The notes: a model not told the origin generated them from the letters alone. 64,000 nt of DNA from Bacteroidota bacterium (GCA_030706145.1 JAUZPB010000001.1:95755-159754), one strand, 5' to 3'. Positions 1-9,103 are shown, counted from the stretch's first letter. Numbers and translations: made by a program.

Positions 1-48
1 GGAAAGAATGATGAGCAGGAGAAGCTAAATGACCATTCTGAAGAATGA
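1..48 (+). CDS. 3' end of an upstream gene (partial)
   Basis: The first reading frame is open from base 1 to a TGA at 46-48 and reads as a charged, acidic tail ending in EKLNDHSEE. It overlaps the next gene's start by 20 bases, as is common in tightly coupled rsb operons. In known stressosome operons this position before rsbT is held by rsbS, but too little is present to identify it. A second frame closes at 28 and is an alternative end for the upstream gene. Confidence 0.35.
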   Translation, partial: GKNDEQEKLNDHSEE

Positions 49-433
49 TATGCGCTATATCCGGAATTCAGATGACATAGTCCTAATAAGGCAAGTAGTA
101 AGAGAATGGGCACTAATGATACAATTTAGTCTTGTAGATCAGACAAAGATAGTAACAGCTTCAAGTGAACTGGCAAGAAATGCAGTTGAATATGGCGGTG
201 GTGGTGTTTTATATCTGCAAATTGTGTCTGATGGTATTAGAAAAGGGCTCAAGCTAATATTTGAGGACAAGGGTCCTGGAATTGCCGATATAGGATTAGC
301 CTTAAAGGATGGTTACACAACTGGAGAAGGAATGGGGCTAGGTCTAGGGGGAGCAAGAAGGCTAGTTAACGAATTTAATATTGAATCTAGTGTCGGGCAG
401 GGCACCAAAATAACAATTATAAGATGGAAATAA
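29..433 (+). CDS. rsbT: RsbT-like anti-sigma/serine kinase (HATPase_c)
   Basis: This is a 134-residue single-domain GHKL ATPase of the RsbT/RsbW family. The N-box is in SSELARNAVEYGGGG (E47, N51), the G1 box in DKGPGI and the G2-type loop in GMGLGLGGARRLV, ending with the GTKITI strand. In characterised systems RsbT phosphorylates stressosome STAS proteins (RsbR/RsbS) and then activates an RsbU-type phosphatase. AGGAG lies just upstream of the ATG. The gene overlaps the next one by 10 bases, so co-translation is likely. RsbT is preferred over RsbW because of its short length and the RsbX-like gene that follows, but the two are hard to separate by eye. Confidence 0.82.
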   Translation: MTILKNDMRYIRNSDDIVLIRQVVREWALMIQFSLVDQTKIVTASSELARNAVEYGGGGVLYLQIVSDGIRKGLKLIFEDKGPGIADIGLALKDGYTTGEGMGLGLGGARRLVNEFNIESSVGQGTKITIIRWK

Positions 434-1464
434 AGACGTTATTATCTGTAAAAATCCAGGACAGGAGTAATATTTCTGAGGCCAGAAGGCTTAGCGCTTC
501 GATTGCTTCTGAGATGGGGTTTAACGAAACCGCCACAGGGAAAATTGCAGTAATTGTATCAGAGATGGCGACAAATATAATTAAACATTGTACAGATGAA
601 AAAGGAGAGTTGCTTGTACAGAAAATATGTTTAAAAGACCGTTGTGGTATTGAACTAATTGCCATAGATAAAGGTCCGGGAATGAGAAATGTAACACAGT
701 GCTTGACAGATGGCTATTCAACTGCAGGAAGTCAGGGTACCGGGCTCGGTGCAATAAAGCGCATGTCAGATAAATTTGACATCTATTCATCCTTTGGTAA
801 TGGGACCATAATCATTTCGAGTATATGGCTTGATGATAAGGGAGGGTATTCGCCCACTGCCCTGCTTGATATTGGAGGTATAAGTCTCCCGAAAAAGGGC
901 GAGAGAGTTAATGGAGATAAGTGGGCATTTCGCAAAGAAGAGCAATCATTAAGTATAATTCTTTCTGATGGTTTAGGTCATGGTGTAGATGCTTCGGCAG
1001 CTTCTTTGGAAGCTATAAAATGTTTTAATATGCATAAAAGTTCATCCTTATCTGCGCTCATGGGATCTATACATGATTCACTCCGACATACAAGAGGAGC
1101 TGCTGTAGCTCTTGCTGAGATAAATTATGGTAATAAAATACTTAGTTTCTGCGGAATAGGAAATATTAACTGCGTTGTACAGACTTCAGAAAAGTCAAAG
1201 ACAATGATATCTCATAATGGAATTGCAGGTCATGAGATAAGAAAGATACAGACATTTGAAACTCAATGGATAGAAAATTCAACTTTAATAATGCACTCAG
1301 ATGGGCTCTCTTCCAGATGGAACCTAGAGAAGAATACCGTTGGATTACAAAACAAAGCTGCTTCAATTACAGCAGCGATACTTTATAGAGATTATTCCAG
1401 AGGAAATGATGATTTGACTGTAGTGGTTACACGCGAGAATATTGACATGGAGAAAAACAAATGA
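424..1464 (+). CDS. HATPase-SpoIIE/PP2C fusion, RsbX-like phosphatase
   Basis: This 346-residue protein has two domains. Residues about 10-130 form an RsbT/RsbW-like GHKL ATPase (SEMATNIIKH N-box, DKGPGM, GTGLGAIKR). Residues about 150-340 form a PP2C/SpoIIE phosphatase with metal aspartates in SDGLGHG (D182), SDGLSS (D293) and GNDDLT (D329/D330). In stressosome operons RsbX resets the complex by dephosphorylating RsbR/RsbS. Here the kinase and phosphatase folds are fused, an architecture seen in RsbT/RsbX modules of Bacteroidota and proteobacteria. It overlaps rsbT by 10 bases and the next gene by 4 (ATGA). Substrate assignment is inferred from family and context. Confidence 0.85.
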   Translation: MEIKTLLSVKIQDRSNISEARRLSASIASEMGFNETATGKIAVIVSEMATNIIKHCTDEKGELLVQKICLKDRCGIELIAIDKGPGMRNVTQCLTDGYSTAGSQGTGLGAIKRMSDKFDIYSSFGNGTIIISSIWLDDKGGYSPTALLDIGGISLPKKGERVNGDKWAFRKEEQSLSIILSDGLGHGVDASAASLEAIKCFNMHKSSSLSALMGSIHDSLRHTRGAAVALAEINYGNKILSFCGIGNINCVVQTSEKSKTMISHNGIAGHEIRKIQTFETQWIENSTLIMHSDGLSSRWNLEKNTVGLQNKAASITAAILYRDYSRGNDDLTVVVTRENIDMEKNK

Positions 1465-3254
1465 GTATAAATATACTCACATTAAGGATTCAGTATGAGC
1501 AGGACATTGTTTTTTCGAGGCAAAGGGCAAGGCAAATTTCCGAATTAATTGGTTTTGATCTCAGGGAGCAAACTTCAATAGCAACAGCTGTATCCGAAAT
1601 TACAAGGAACGCATTTTCTTATGCAGGTAAAAGCGATGTTTATTTTCTTTTTGATGACAAATCCTCGCCACCAATGTTTATTATCAAAGTTAGTGATCAT
1701 GGTCCAGGTATAAAAGATGTGGATAGTATTCTAAGTGGCAGGTATTCATCAAAGACTGGATTGGGAATGGGGATAGTTGGGTCACGGAGACTCATGGATT
1801 ACTTTAAGATAGAAAGCGCGCCTGGTTTGGGAACAACTGTAATACTGGGAAAGATACTGCCTAAGGAACGGAAGCTTGACCTAAAGGAAGAAGCTGCAAG
1901 GATATCCAAGGAATTAGTAAAGAAGAATCCACAAGATCTTTATGAAGAAATGAGGCAACAAAATCAGGAACTCTTAAGATCACTTGATGAAATCAAAAAA
2001 CGCCAAGAAGATCTTGTAAGTTTAAATAAAGAGTTAGAAGAGACCAATCGTGGTGTTGTTGCTTTGTATGCAGAGCTTGATGAAAGGGCTGAACACCTTA
2101 AGACAATAAATGAAATAAAGACGAAATTCTTATCCAACATGAGTCATGAGTTTAAGACTCCGTTAAACTCAATACTTGCTTTGTCAAACCTACTCATACA
2201 GGAAGCTGATGGTAAGCTTAACGATGAGCAGGAAAAACAGGTAAAATATATAAGAAAGTCGACTGAGGATCTTTATGAGCTTGTAAATGATCTTTTGGAT
2301 ATAGCCAAGGTCGAGGCAGGAAAGCTAACTGTAAAACCAAGCAGTTTCTCTATTGAACAATTATTTTCGACACTGAAGGTAATGTTCAAACCTTTAATTA
2401 TCACACAAACTGTAAATCTTGTTTTTCAGGAGCCCAAAGGACTGCCCAACCTTTATACAGATGAAATCAAGGTTTCACAGATCTTAAGGAATCTAATTTC
2501 AAACGCCATAAAGTTTACAGAAAATGGGGAAATTAGAATAACCAGTCAATATGAAGATAATACAGAAAGGATAATTTTCAGTGTAAAGGACACAGGAATC
2601 GGGATTGAAGAGAAGTATAAAACAATTATTTTTGAAGAGTTTGCGCAGATCGATAGTGATCTTCAAAGAAAAGCTAAAGGGACCGGACTAGGGCTCCCAT
2701 TATCAAAACGGCTTGCAGAACTTTTAGGTGGAAGCTTATGGGTAGATAGTATTTATGGAAAAGGCTCAGTATTTTATTTAAATATTCCAATAATATATAA
2801 AGGACCGGGTTCAGGAACTCTTCAGGAGAGCAGTATATTTTCAAAGGGTGATAGATCAAGTGAAGCAGGGAAATTCTCTGAACATAATATTCTGATAATA
2901 GACGACCAGGAAATATCTCGTTATATATTACAAGGGGTCTTAAATGATCTTTTTCCAGACTATAGTGTTATTCAAGCTAAGGATGGGAAAGATGGGCTGG
3001 AAAAAACAGAAGTGATAAGGCCTGAAGTAATTTTTCTGGATCTGATTATGCCTGGTCTCAACGGTTTTGATGTATTGGAAAAATTAAAGGGCAACAGTTA
3101 TACTAGTAATATCCCTGTCTATATTGTAACATCAAAAGATCTTTCTGCAAAGGATAAGGATCGATTGGGAAATGGTCCTGCAGGAATTATTTCGAAGAAT
3201 ATCCTCTCAAGCAGTAATGCGCTTGAAACGTTAAGGGTTCTAATAAGAATATGA
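1461..3254 (+). CDS. Hybrid histidine kinase with N-terminal RsbT-like ATPase
   Basis: Domain order in this 597-residue protein is: an RsbT-like GHKL ATPase at about 10-135 (SEITRNAFSYAG, DHGPGI, GLGMGIVGSRRL), a coiled coil at about 140-215, a HisKA domain with phospho-accepting H229 (NMSHEFKTPLN), a second HATPase_c at about 330-445 (N-box NLISNAIKF, DTGIGI, GTGLGLPL) and a C-terminal receiver at about 475-595 with phospho-acceptor D527 and conserved lysine K579. There are no transmembrane segments, so it is cytoplasmic. The ATG overlaps the previous stop in an ATGA junction. One polypeptide therefore joins a partner-switching ATPase to a complete two-component relay. The role of the N-terminal ATPase (kinase or sensor of stressosome partners) is unknown. 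Confidence 0.85.
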   Translation: MSINILTLRIQYEQDIVFSRQRARQISELIGFDLREQTSIATAVSEITRNAFSYAGKSDVYFLFDDKSSPPMFIIKVSDHGPGIKDVDSILSGRYSSKTGLGMGIVGSRRLMDYFKIESAPGLGTTVILGKILPKERKLDLKEEAARISKELVKKNPQDLYEEMRQQNQELLRSLDEIKKRQEDLVSLNKELEETNRGVVALYAELDERAEHLKTINEIKTKFLSNMSHEFKTPLNSILALSNLLIQEADGKLNDEQEKQVKYIRKSTEDLYELVNDLLDIAKVEAGKLTVKPSSFSIEQLFSTLKVMFKPLIITQTVNLVFQEPKGLPNLYTDEIKVSQILRNLISNAIKFTENGEIRITSQYEDNTERIIFSVKDTGIGIEEKYKTIIFEEFAQIDSDLQRKAKGTGLGLPLSKRLAELLGGSLWVDSIYGKGSVFYLNIPIIYKGPGSGTLQESSIFSKGDRSSEAGKFSEHNILIIDDQEISRYILQGVLNDLFPDYSVIQAKDGKDGLEKTEVIRPEVIFLDLIMPGLNGFDVLEKLKGNSYTSNIPVYIVTSKDLSAKDKDRLGNGPAGIISKNILSSSNALETLRVLIRI

Positions 3255-3279
3255 ATAGAAACATTAGGAATTAATAGAA

Positions 3280-4788
3280 ATGGATGATGCAATAAATTTT
3301 ATTTCTACTACAACAACGGCATCTCCGGTTATTTTGTTAGTAGATGATAATGAATCCGGATTATATGTTAATTCGAGAACATTACGTGCAAATGGATATA
3401 ATGTAATCGAGGCAAAAAGTGGGAGAGAAACCTTAATCAAATTAAAAGATAAGCCGGATGTAATAATACTTGATGTCAACCTGCCTGATATAAGTGGATT
3501 TGAAATATGCAGAATGATCAAGTCAGATCCTGAGACGAATTCAATACCTGTGATACATCTTTCTGCCACATACAAAGATGACAGATCAAAGGCATATGGT
3601 TTAGATATCGGGGCTGATGCTTACCTGACACAGCCAATTGACCCAATGGTTATGTTTGCGACTATCAAGGCTGTTTTGCGGATACGAAATGCAGAGCAGC
3701 GATTCCAGGAAATGGCGCTGGAATGGAAAACGACTTTTGATTCAATTGAGGATGCCATTTGCCTTGTAGATAATAGTGGAATGATCAGGCGCTGCAATAA
3801 AGCCTTTTGCAGCATCTCAGGACTCACAAAGGATTTTCTTCTTGGAAGCGAATTTGAAAGTTGTTTTAAAGATATAATAGACAACAAACTGGAAAACTAT
3901 TCAGGGCAAATTGAACAAATACCTAAAAGTGGAGATAAAGCCGAAATACAGATAGGAAATAAATGGTATCTGATAGCAAAAGACCAGATAATGAGCGATG
4001 CAAAAATAGAAGAAAAGAATTCTGGTTTTATATTCAGGATGACAGATATTACAAGGCTCAAGTCCGCCGAGGATGAATTAAAGCGTTCAAATAAAGCACT
4101 TGAGCAGTTTGCCTATGTTGCCTCGCATGATCTTCAAGAGCCGCTACGAATGGTTTCAAACTACAGCAGTCTCATCTTAAAAAAATACAAAGAGATATTT
4201 AGCATAGAAGTAGAGAAATACTTTAGTTTTATTCTTGAAGGTACGACCAGGATGCAATCTTTGATCAAGGATCTTTTGAACTATTCACGGACAATAACAA
4301 AGGAAAGGAATTTCACGACAATAGACCTTAACAAAATAATTGAGATTGTAAAGAATAATTTGAGCTTACTTATAAAAGAAACCGATGCAAAGCTTACAAT
4401 AGATAAACTTCCTGAAGTATATGGCGATGAAACACAGCTCATACAACTCTATCAGAACCTAATAAGCAATGCAATAAAATTCAGAAGTGAAAGGAAGCCT
4501 GAGATAAAAATAGGTATTCGGGAAAGTAGCAGCACTGTACCTTCTAATGTCTACACAAGTGTTTGCCCAATATTTTATGTTAATGATAATGGTATTGGGA
4601 TAGAGACAGAATACTTCAACAGGATATTTATAATATTTCAGAGATTACACGAAAGAGAAAAATATCCAGGAACAGGTATTGGGCTTTCCATATGCCAAAA
4701 AATTGTAGAAAGACATGGCGGAAAGATCTGGGTAGAATCTGAACCCGGGAATGGATCAACTTTTTATTTTACTCTTTCTTCGAAATAA
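3280..4788 (+). CDS. Receiver-PAS-histidine kinase
   Basis: This 502-residue cytoplasmic protein starts with a receiver domain (about 15-130, phospho-acceptor D65 in VIILDVNLP). A PAS domain follows (about 150-260), then HisKA with H283 in VASHDLQEPLRM and HATPase_c (about 385-500; NLISNAIKF, DNGIGI, GTGIGLSIC). The HDLQEPLR box marks the phytochrome-like kinase subgroup. The receiver has YLTQP where most have a lysine (Lys to Gln at about 118), which also occurs in other receiver-first kinases. It is the last gene of the operon, 25 bases after the previous stop. It probably receives phosphate from, or is tuned by, the upstream hybrid kinase. Confidence 0.88.
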   Translation: MDDAINFISTTTTASPVILLVDDNESGLYVNSRTLRANGYNVIEAKSGRETLIKLKDKPDVIILDVNLPDISGFEICRMIKSDPETNSIPVIHLSATYKDDRSKAYGLDIGADAYLTQPIDPMVMFATIKAVLRIRNAEQRFQEMALEWKTTFDSIEDAICLVDNSGMIRRCNKAFCSISGLTKDFLLGSEFESCFKDIIDNKLENYSGQIEQIPKSGDKAEIQIGNKWYLIAKDQIMSDAKIEEKNSGFIFRMTDITRLKSAEDELKRSNKALEQFAYVASHDLQEPLRMVSNYSSLILKKYKEIFSIEVEKYFSFILEGTTRMQSLIKDLLNYSRTITKERNFTTIDLNKIIEIVKNNLSLLIKETDAKLTIDKLPEVYGDETQLIQLYQNLISNAIKFRSERKPEIKIGIRESSSTVPSNVYTSVCPIFYVNDNGIGIETEYFNRIFIIFQRLHEREKYPGTGIGLSICQKIVERHGGKIWVESEPGNGSTFYFTLSSK

Positions 4789-4866
4789 ATATTTTAGGCC
4801 TGATAAATTGATTTAATTTATTAAAAAGTTAAGATCCGCCAATAGCAGACTTCTTTGCCAAGTATT

Positions 4867-4898
4867 AAGAATACTAATGATCAAGAATGCTAATGATT
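4867..4898. repeat. 16-bp tandem duplication between convergent genes
   Basis: Two adjacent 16-base units begin AAGAATACTAATGATC and AAGAATGCTAATGATT, and a third, more degenerate copy (AGCTAATTATT) follows. They lie in the 139-bp gap between the converging histidine kinase and exporter genes. No coding or hairpin role is visible. This is one of several short tandem duplications in gaps of this window. Confidence 0.7.
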
Positions 4899-4927
4899 AA
4901 AAAAAAGCTAATTATTAAGCTTAACAA

Positions 4928-6145
4928 CTAGTCATATCTTAAAGCATCAATTATCACAAGGGACGAAGCTTTTCTTGCTGGATAAAAGCCGAAGAATACA
5001 CCGACAAATCCAGCAAAGCCAAAAGACATAAAAATCGTATATGGAACAATAACAGTATTCCACCCGCTAAAATAGCTGACGATTCTGGATGCAAGGAATC
5101 CGAAGATAACTCCTATTATTCCACCTGTCATGCTTAATACAACAGCTTCAAAGAGAAATTGAGTAAGAATATCCCTTCCTTTTGCCCCAATAGCTCTACG
5201 TATTCCGATTTCTCTGGTTCTTTCAGTTACCGAAACAAGCATAATATTCATAATCCCAATTCCCCCGACTATCATAGAAACACTTGCAATTGAAGCCAGA
5301 AGAAGAGTAAGCACCTTTGTAGTTTCCTGAGCTGTACTAGCAATGTCTGTTTGATTCCTAACTGTAAAATCATCGTCATCGCCTGGAGCTATTTTATGAG
5401 ATTCTCTCATTAAAGTTTCAATTTCCTGTTGAGCCTCGGTCATAGAATTTTCAGAGATTGCACTGCAAAGGATTTGTTGAATATTTCGAAAACCACTTAA
5501 GCGGTTCTGAACAGTTGTATAAGGAGCTAAAATGACGTCGTCCTGATCATTACCCATAGCACCCTGCCCTTTTTCACTCAATACGCCAATAATCTTAAAT
5601 GGAACATTTCGAATTCTTATTTCCTGACCAACAGGGTCACCGTCAGGAAAAAGGTTTTGCGCAACTGTTTTACCAAGGACACAAACCTTGTTCATGCTTC
5701 TAACATCTGCAGTTGTAAAAAACTCGCCGTTTGAAAGGGGCCACTGCCTAATATCCAGATAATCTGTTGATACGCCATAGGTAGAAGTATTCCAGTTACC
5801 AGAGCCCCCAATGACTTGCCCCCCAGCTCTTATTACAGGTGATACGCCTGCAAGAAGAGTGGATTCCTTTGTCAGTTTATCTACATCATCAAGTGTAAGC
5901 CTGGTATTACTCCCCATTCCCATACTAACGCCACCTTGTCTTGTAGATCCAGGGAATACTATGATCAGGTTAGATCCAAGTGAAGATATTTGGTTTTGTA
6001 TTTGTGCTTGGGCGCCTTCACCAATTGCTACCATAACAATTACGGCCGCAACTCCAATAATAATACCAAGGATCGTCAAAAGGCTGCGCATTTTATTCTT
6101 CATGATAGAAGCAAGCGCTACCTGAATGAAATCACTCCACTTCAT
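4928..6145 (-). CDS. macB: MacB-type ABC transporter permease without ATPase domain
   Basis: The protein has 405 residues from the ATG at 6145, which is preferred over an upstream in-frame start at 6226 because AAGGGGG precedes it and the longer form would run back through the end of the preceding gene. It has one N-terminal membrane helix (LLTILGIIIGVAAVIVMVAIG), a large periplasmic MacB_PCD domain (about 45-270) and a three-helix FtsX domain with the signature ERTREIGIRRAIGA. Family members pair with a MacA adaptor and export macrolides, peptides or other envelope compounds. Full-length MacB carries its own N-terminal ATPase; this one lacks it and must use an ATPase encoded elsewhere. It follows the adaptor gene with a one-base gap. 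Confidence 0.9.
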   Translation of the reverse strand: MKWSDFIQVALASIMKNKMRSLLTILGIIIGVAAVIVMVAIGEGAQAQIQNQISSLGSNLIIVFPGSTRQGGVSMGMGSNTRLTLDDVDKLTKESTLLAGVSPVIRAGGQVIGGSGNWNTSTYGVSTDYLDIRQWPLSNGEFFTTADVRSMNKVCVLGKTVAQNLFPDGDPVGQEIRIRNVPFKIIGVLSEKGQGAMGNDQDDVILAPYTTVQNRLSGFRNIQQILCSAISENSMTEAQQEIETLMRESHKIAPGDDDDFTVRNQTDIASTAQETTKVLTLLLASIASVSMIVGGIGIMNIMLVSVTERTREIGIRRAIGAKGRDILTQFLFEAVVLSMTGGIIGVIFGFLASRIVSYFSGWNTVIVPYTIFMSFGFAGFVGVFFGFYPARKASSLVIIDALRYD

Positions 6146-6146
6146 A

Positions 6147-7511
6147 TTAGAGCCCCCTTCTTCCGCCACCCATACCTGGAGCAGGCTGAGTCTGTAGTGG
6201 GCTTCCAGAAGTCGGCTTCTGATCACTGCTTAATATACCAGAAATAACTTCAAGTCCCTCCTGAATGCTATTGGATTTAATTTCTGTATACTGCCCGTCT
6301 GTAAGTCCAATGCTTACTCTTTTTATTGCAAGTTTTCCATTTTGGTCAATATAGAATAGCTGGCCACTGTTGCGGCGTGTCTTATTGCCATTTTGCTGGA
6401 TGCCACCAGCAGATGAAGGGCCATAGTAAGATCCGTTTAGCAAGTTATTTGTTTGTCCATTAGTTTCATTTCCCTGCTGCTGTCTGTGGTTTTCACCAGG
6501 TCTTGAAGCAAACTCTCCTGAGGAGTCTTTCTGACCTTTAAGTTTATTTTGCATATTTGTTTTAGCCTCAGCAAGCATTTCAGGAGTTGGGCGGAACCTA
6601 AGGGCTGCATTGGCAATTTTAAGTACATTATCTGCCTGAGCAATATTGAATTGAATTGTCGCAGTCATTCCAGGCAGTAGAAGGCCATTAAAATTATTAA
6701 CGTTTATTACAACCGAATAATTAACAACATTCTGAATTGTTGTAGGTTGTAGTCTTATTTGCTGGACTATACCCTCAAAAGTTTTATCAGGATAAGCCTG
6801 GACAGTGAAAGTAACTGACTGTCCTTCCTGGATTTGGCCAATATCGCTTTCATCTACATTTGCAATTATCTGCATTTTCGACAGGTCATTTGCTATAAGA
6901 AAGAGAGTTGGTGCCGAAAGACTTGCAGCAACAGTCTGTCCTACATCGACATTTCTTGCGATAACGGTTCCATCAATTGGAGCAGTAATTTTGGCATATT
7001 TTAGGTTGATCTTTGCCCTGTCTAATCCGGCTTGTGCCGAGCGCAGCGAAGCTCTTGCAACATCGGTATTATACTGGGCTGTTTCCAAATCTGTCTGGGC
7101 TGCAAGATTTTTCTCGACCATTGCTTTAACTCTAGTTAAATCTCTTTGTGATTGGGCATATTGTGCCTGTGCCTTTTCAAGGCTACTTTGAGCATCGCGA
7201 ACCGAGGCAGCAAGGAAAGTAGTATCTATCAGAGCTACAAGTTCCCCTTTTTTTACCTTTTGGTTGTAATCTGTAAAAATTTTGGCGAGCGTTCCCGAAA
7301 CCTGGCTACCGACCTGTACAGTAACAACAGGGTTAAGCACTCCAGTGCTGGAGACGATAGATTCAATATTTCCCCTCTCAATTTTTACAAATTTATAATT
7401 TCTTGCTTCATCCTTTGGAGAAGCGGCAATATATAGGAAAGCTGCAACAGCTATAACAATAGCAGTAATTCCTATAATTAAGGTTTTGCGGTATTTTCTT
7501 ATATCAGCCAT
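6147..7511 (-). CDS. macA: MacA/HlyD-type periplasmic adaptor subunit
   Basis: This 454-residue protein has an N-terminal signal anchor (about 9-30). A biotinyl-lipoyl half-motif follows (VQVGSQVSGTLAKI), then a helical hairpin at about 100-165 rich in Ala/Gln, the second lipoyl half (ITAPIDGTVIARNVDVGQTV) and a beta-barrel domain. Residues about 322-384 are a Gln/Asn/Gly-rich low-complexity insertion before the membrane-proximal domain, unusual for the family and probably flexible. It bridges the MacB-type permease to an outer-membrane channel. GGAAG sits just before the ATG. It is the first gene of a two-gene operon; no TolC-like gene is adjacent. Confidence 0.9.
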   Translation of the reverse strand: MADIRKYRKTLIIGITAIVIAVAAFLYIAASPKDEARNYKFVKIERGNIESIVSSTGVLNPVVTVQVGSQVSGTLAKIFTDYNQKVKKGELVALIDTTFLAASVRDAQSSLEKAQAQYAQSQRDLTRVKAMVEKNLAAQTDLETAQYNTDVARASLRSAQAGLDRAKINLKYAKITAPIDGTVIARNVDVGQTVAASLSAPTLFLIANDLSKMQIIANVDESDIGQIQEGQSVTFTVQAYPDKTFEGIVQQIRLQPTTIQNVVNYSVVINVNNFNGLLLPGMTATIQFNIAQADNVLKIANAALRFRPTPEMLAEAKTNMQNKLKGQKDSSGEFASRPGENHRQQQGNETNGQTNNLLNGSYYGPSSAGGIQQNGNKTRRNSGQLFYIDQNGKLAIKRVSIGLTDGQYTEIKSNSIQEGLEVISGILSSDQKPTSGSPLQTQPAPGMGGGRRGL

Positions 7512-7644
7512 TGTCTTCCATGAATTAAGAGTTTTACATATCCATTACTATCTTTTTGACATCAGAATCCTTTTTTTAGTTTAATTCAAGATAATGGAAA
7601 AAGAAAGTGATTTAATTATTAAGGTCAGAGAAAATAAAAATTCT

Positions 7645-7673
7645 TTGACTTTTCAGAAGGTGTGATATATGTT
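7645..7673 (+). promoter_or_regulatory. Possible sigma-70-type promoter
   Basis: TTGACT at 7645-7650 is followed, after 17 bases, by TATGTT at 7668-7673, about 50 bases before the ATG at 7722. It lies in the divergent gap between the exporter operon and the small hypothetical gene. The -35 box is good but the -10 box is only a 4/6 match, and the promoter consensus for this phylum is not well known. Confidence 0.3.
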
Positions 7674-7721
7674 TAAGTATCCACGTTTGAATTATTTCAC
7701 AAATATTCCGGAACTCATTAA

Positions 7722-8072
7722 ATGCATTCTCTAGACAGGCATCTGGTCATAATAAAGCCAAAAGAACCATTTCTTAACTGGCTTAAGTCGCAGTATGAAG
7801 GTAATAGTGCTTTGACACTTGATGACATAAGAGAAGATGTAACAGCTTTCATGATTCCGCAAGCAGATCATCCAGAACAGGATAAGGAGTATATAAGAAG
7901 CATTTTCCCGGATCTTTTCGACATGCTTCTTGAGGAATGGCATCTTGATGAAAACATTTGGCCAAGGAATAGGGATCATGAACTTTTCAAGGAATGGTTT
8001 GAAGTTGAAATACATACTATAGTAATAGATACTGTTGAAAGTTCAATTCGGAAAGATAGGTTCTTATCTTGA
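7722..8072 (+). CDS. Hypothetical acidic cytoplasmic protein
   Basis: I do not recognise this 116-residue protein. It is acidic, rich in Trp/Phe and charged residues (LDENIWPRNRD, FKEWFEVEIHTIVIDT), has no signal peptide or membrane helix and is probably all-helical. Upstream GGAA gives a weak ribosome site. It stands alone between the divergent exporter operon and a methyltransferase. Its codon use is like its neighbours and it has no overlapping better candidate, so I regard it as a real lineage-specific gene. Confidence 0.65.
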   Translation: MHSLDRHLVIIKPKEPFLNWLKSQYEGNSALTLDDIREDVTAFMIPQADHPEQDKEYIRSIFPDLFDMLLEEWHLDENIWPRNRDHELFKEWFEVEIHTIVIDTVESSIRKDRFLS

Positions 8073-8154
8073 TAACAAGAAGTTAATCGGTAAAAAATGA
8101 TAAGCGCCATAGACAATAAAATATATTTCGTATAAAATGAATGAGAAAGGAAAA

Positions 8155-8706
8155 ATGAAATTAAATCTGGGCTGCGGCAAAGATATAAAAGAAGGATATA
8201 TAAATCTTGATATTGTTGACTATGGCGGCAATATAATTCACGATATTAATTCATTTCCATATCCTTTTCAGGACAATACCTTTGATGAAATTTACGCTTC
8301 GCATGTACTTGAGCACTTGGACAGTTTTCACAAAACGGTAACCGAATTATACAGAATAGCTAAACCTGATGCCATAATAATTGTATATGCCCCATTTTTT
8401 CTTAATACAAAATATTTTGGAGAACCAGATCACAAGATACCTTTTTCGATCAGAACTTTTGATAATTACGAATATATAGCTAATCGCAAGCTAAAATTCT
8501 ATGAAAAGTGGAAATTAAATCACCGTACAAACTATGAGGGCAAGGCTCAGTTTGAAATCCTGGAGAAAAAATTTATCACTTCCCATTTTGCGGCCTTAAA
8601 ATGGATGGATTCTATAGTGAATATAGAACCTGTCATCTATGAAAGATTTTTTGCCGGGATCTTTTCCCCTGAAGAAGTGTACTTCAAATTACGAGTTGTC
8701 AAATAG
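8155..8706 (+). CDS. Class I SAM-dependent methyltransferase
   Basis: The SAM-binding glycine motif is at the very N terminus (KLNLGCGKD). DIVDYGG follows as motif 2, then a Methyltransf_11-type core with YASHVLEHLDSFHKTVTELYRIAKPDAIIIVYAPF. In this subgroup VLEHL is the post-II segment. The start at 8155 (MKLNLGCG) is preferred because GAGAAAGG sits 5-6 bases upstream; an in-frame ATG at 8137 has no ribosome site and adds six residues. Related short methyltransferases act in polysaccharide or lipid modification, but the substrate here is unknown. The gene is monocistronic and ends convergent with a DUF423 gene. Confidence 0.85.
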   Translation: MKLNLGCGKDIKEGYINLDIVDYGGNIIHDINSFPYPFQDNTFDEIYASHVLEHLDSFHKTVTELYRIAKPDAIIIVYAPFFLNTKYFGEPDHKIPFSIRTFDNYEYIANRKLKFYEKWKLNHRTNYEGKAQFEILEKKFITSHFAALKWMDSIVNIEPVIYERFFAGIFSPEEVYFKLRVVK

Positions 8707-8740
8707 ATGGATTTATAGATGGGACATAGGGGGAATAAAC

Positions 8741-9103
8741 TTACCTGAGAGCATAATAAACAATAAGAGCCCATCCAATTAGAAAGCAGATGCCGCCAAA
8801 TGGTGTTATGATTGCCAAAAATCTAATCTGAAAAATTGAGTAAGCATATAAAGAAAAAGAAAAGAGGATAATTCCAAAGAGGAAAAACCAGCATACAGGA
8901 GTGAACCTGTAATTTCCAAAGAAAGCCAAACTTAGAAGGGCCAGGCTATGAATAAGATGATACATTACTCCCGTTCTATAGGTTTCCATCATTTTTACTG
9001 AAAGATGAGATTCCAAGCCATGGGCTCCAAAAGCTCCTAAAGCAACGCCCAAAAACCCCATCACTCCAGAGACAACTATCCAGAGATTTTGTTTATCTGA
9101 CAT
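8741..9103 (-). CDS. DUF423 family membrane protein
   Basis: This 120-residue protein has four predicted transmembrane helices and the DUF423 signature: a glycine-rich first helix (GFLGVALGAFGAHGLE), then TYRTGVMYHLIHSLALL and a C-terminal helix with TPFGGICFLIGWALI. Members (YwdK/YgdD in Bacillus/E. coli) are small inner-membrane proteins of unknown function. AAGGGGAAA lies six bases before the ATG. It is a single gene, convergent with the methyltransferase. Confidence 0.9.
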   Translation of the reverse strand: MSDKQNLWIVVSGVMGFLGVALGAFGAHGLESHLSVKMMETYRTGVMYHLIHSLALLSLAFFGNYRFTPVCWFFLFGIILFSFSLYAYSIFQIRFLAIITPFGGICFLIGWALIVYYALR

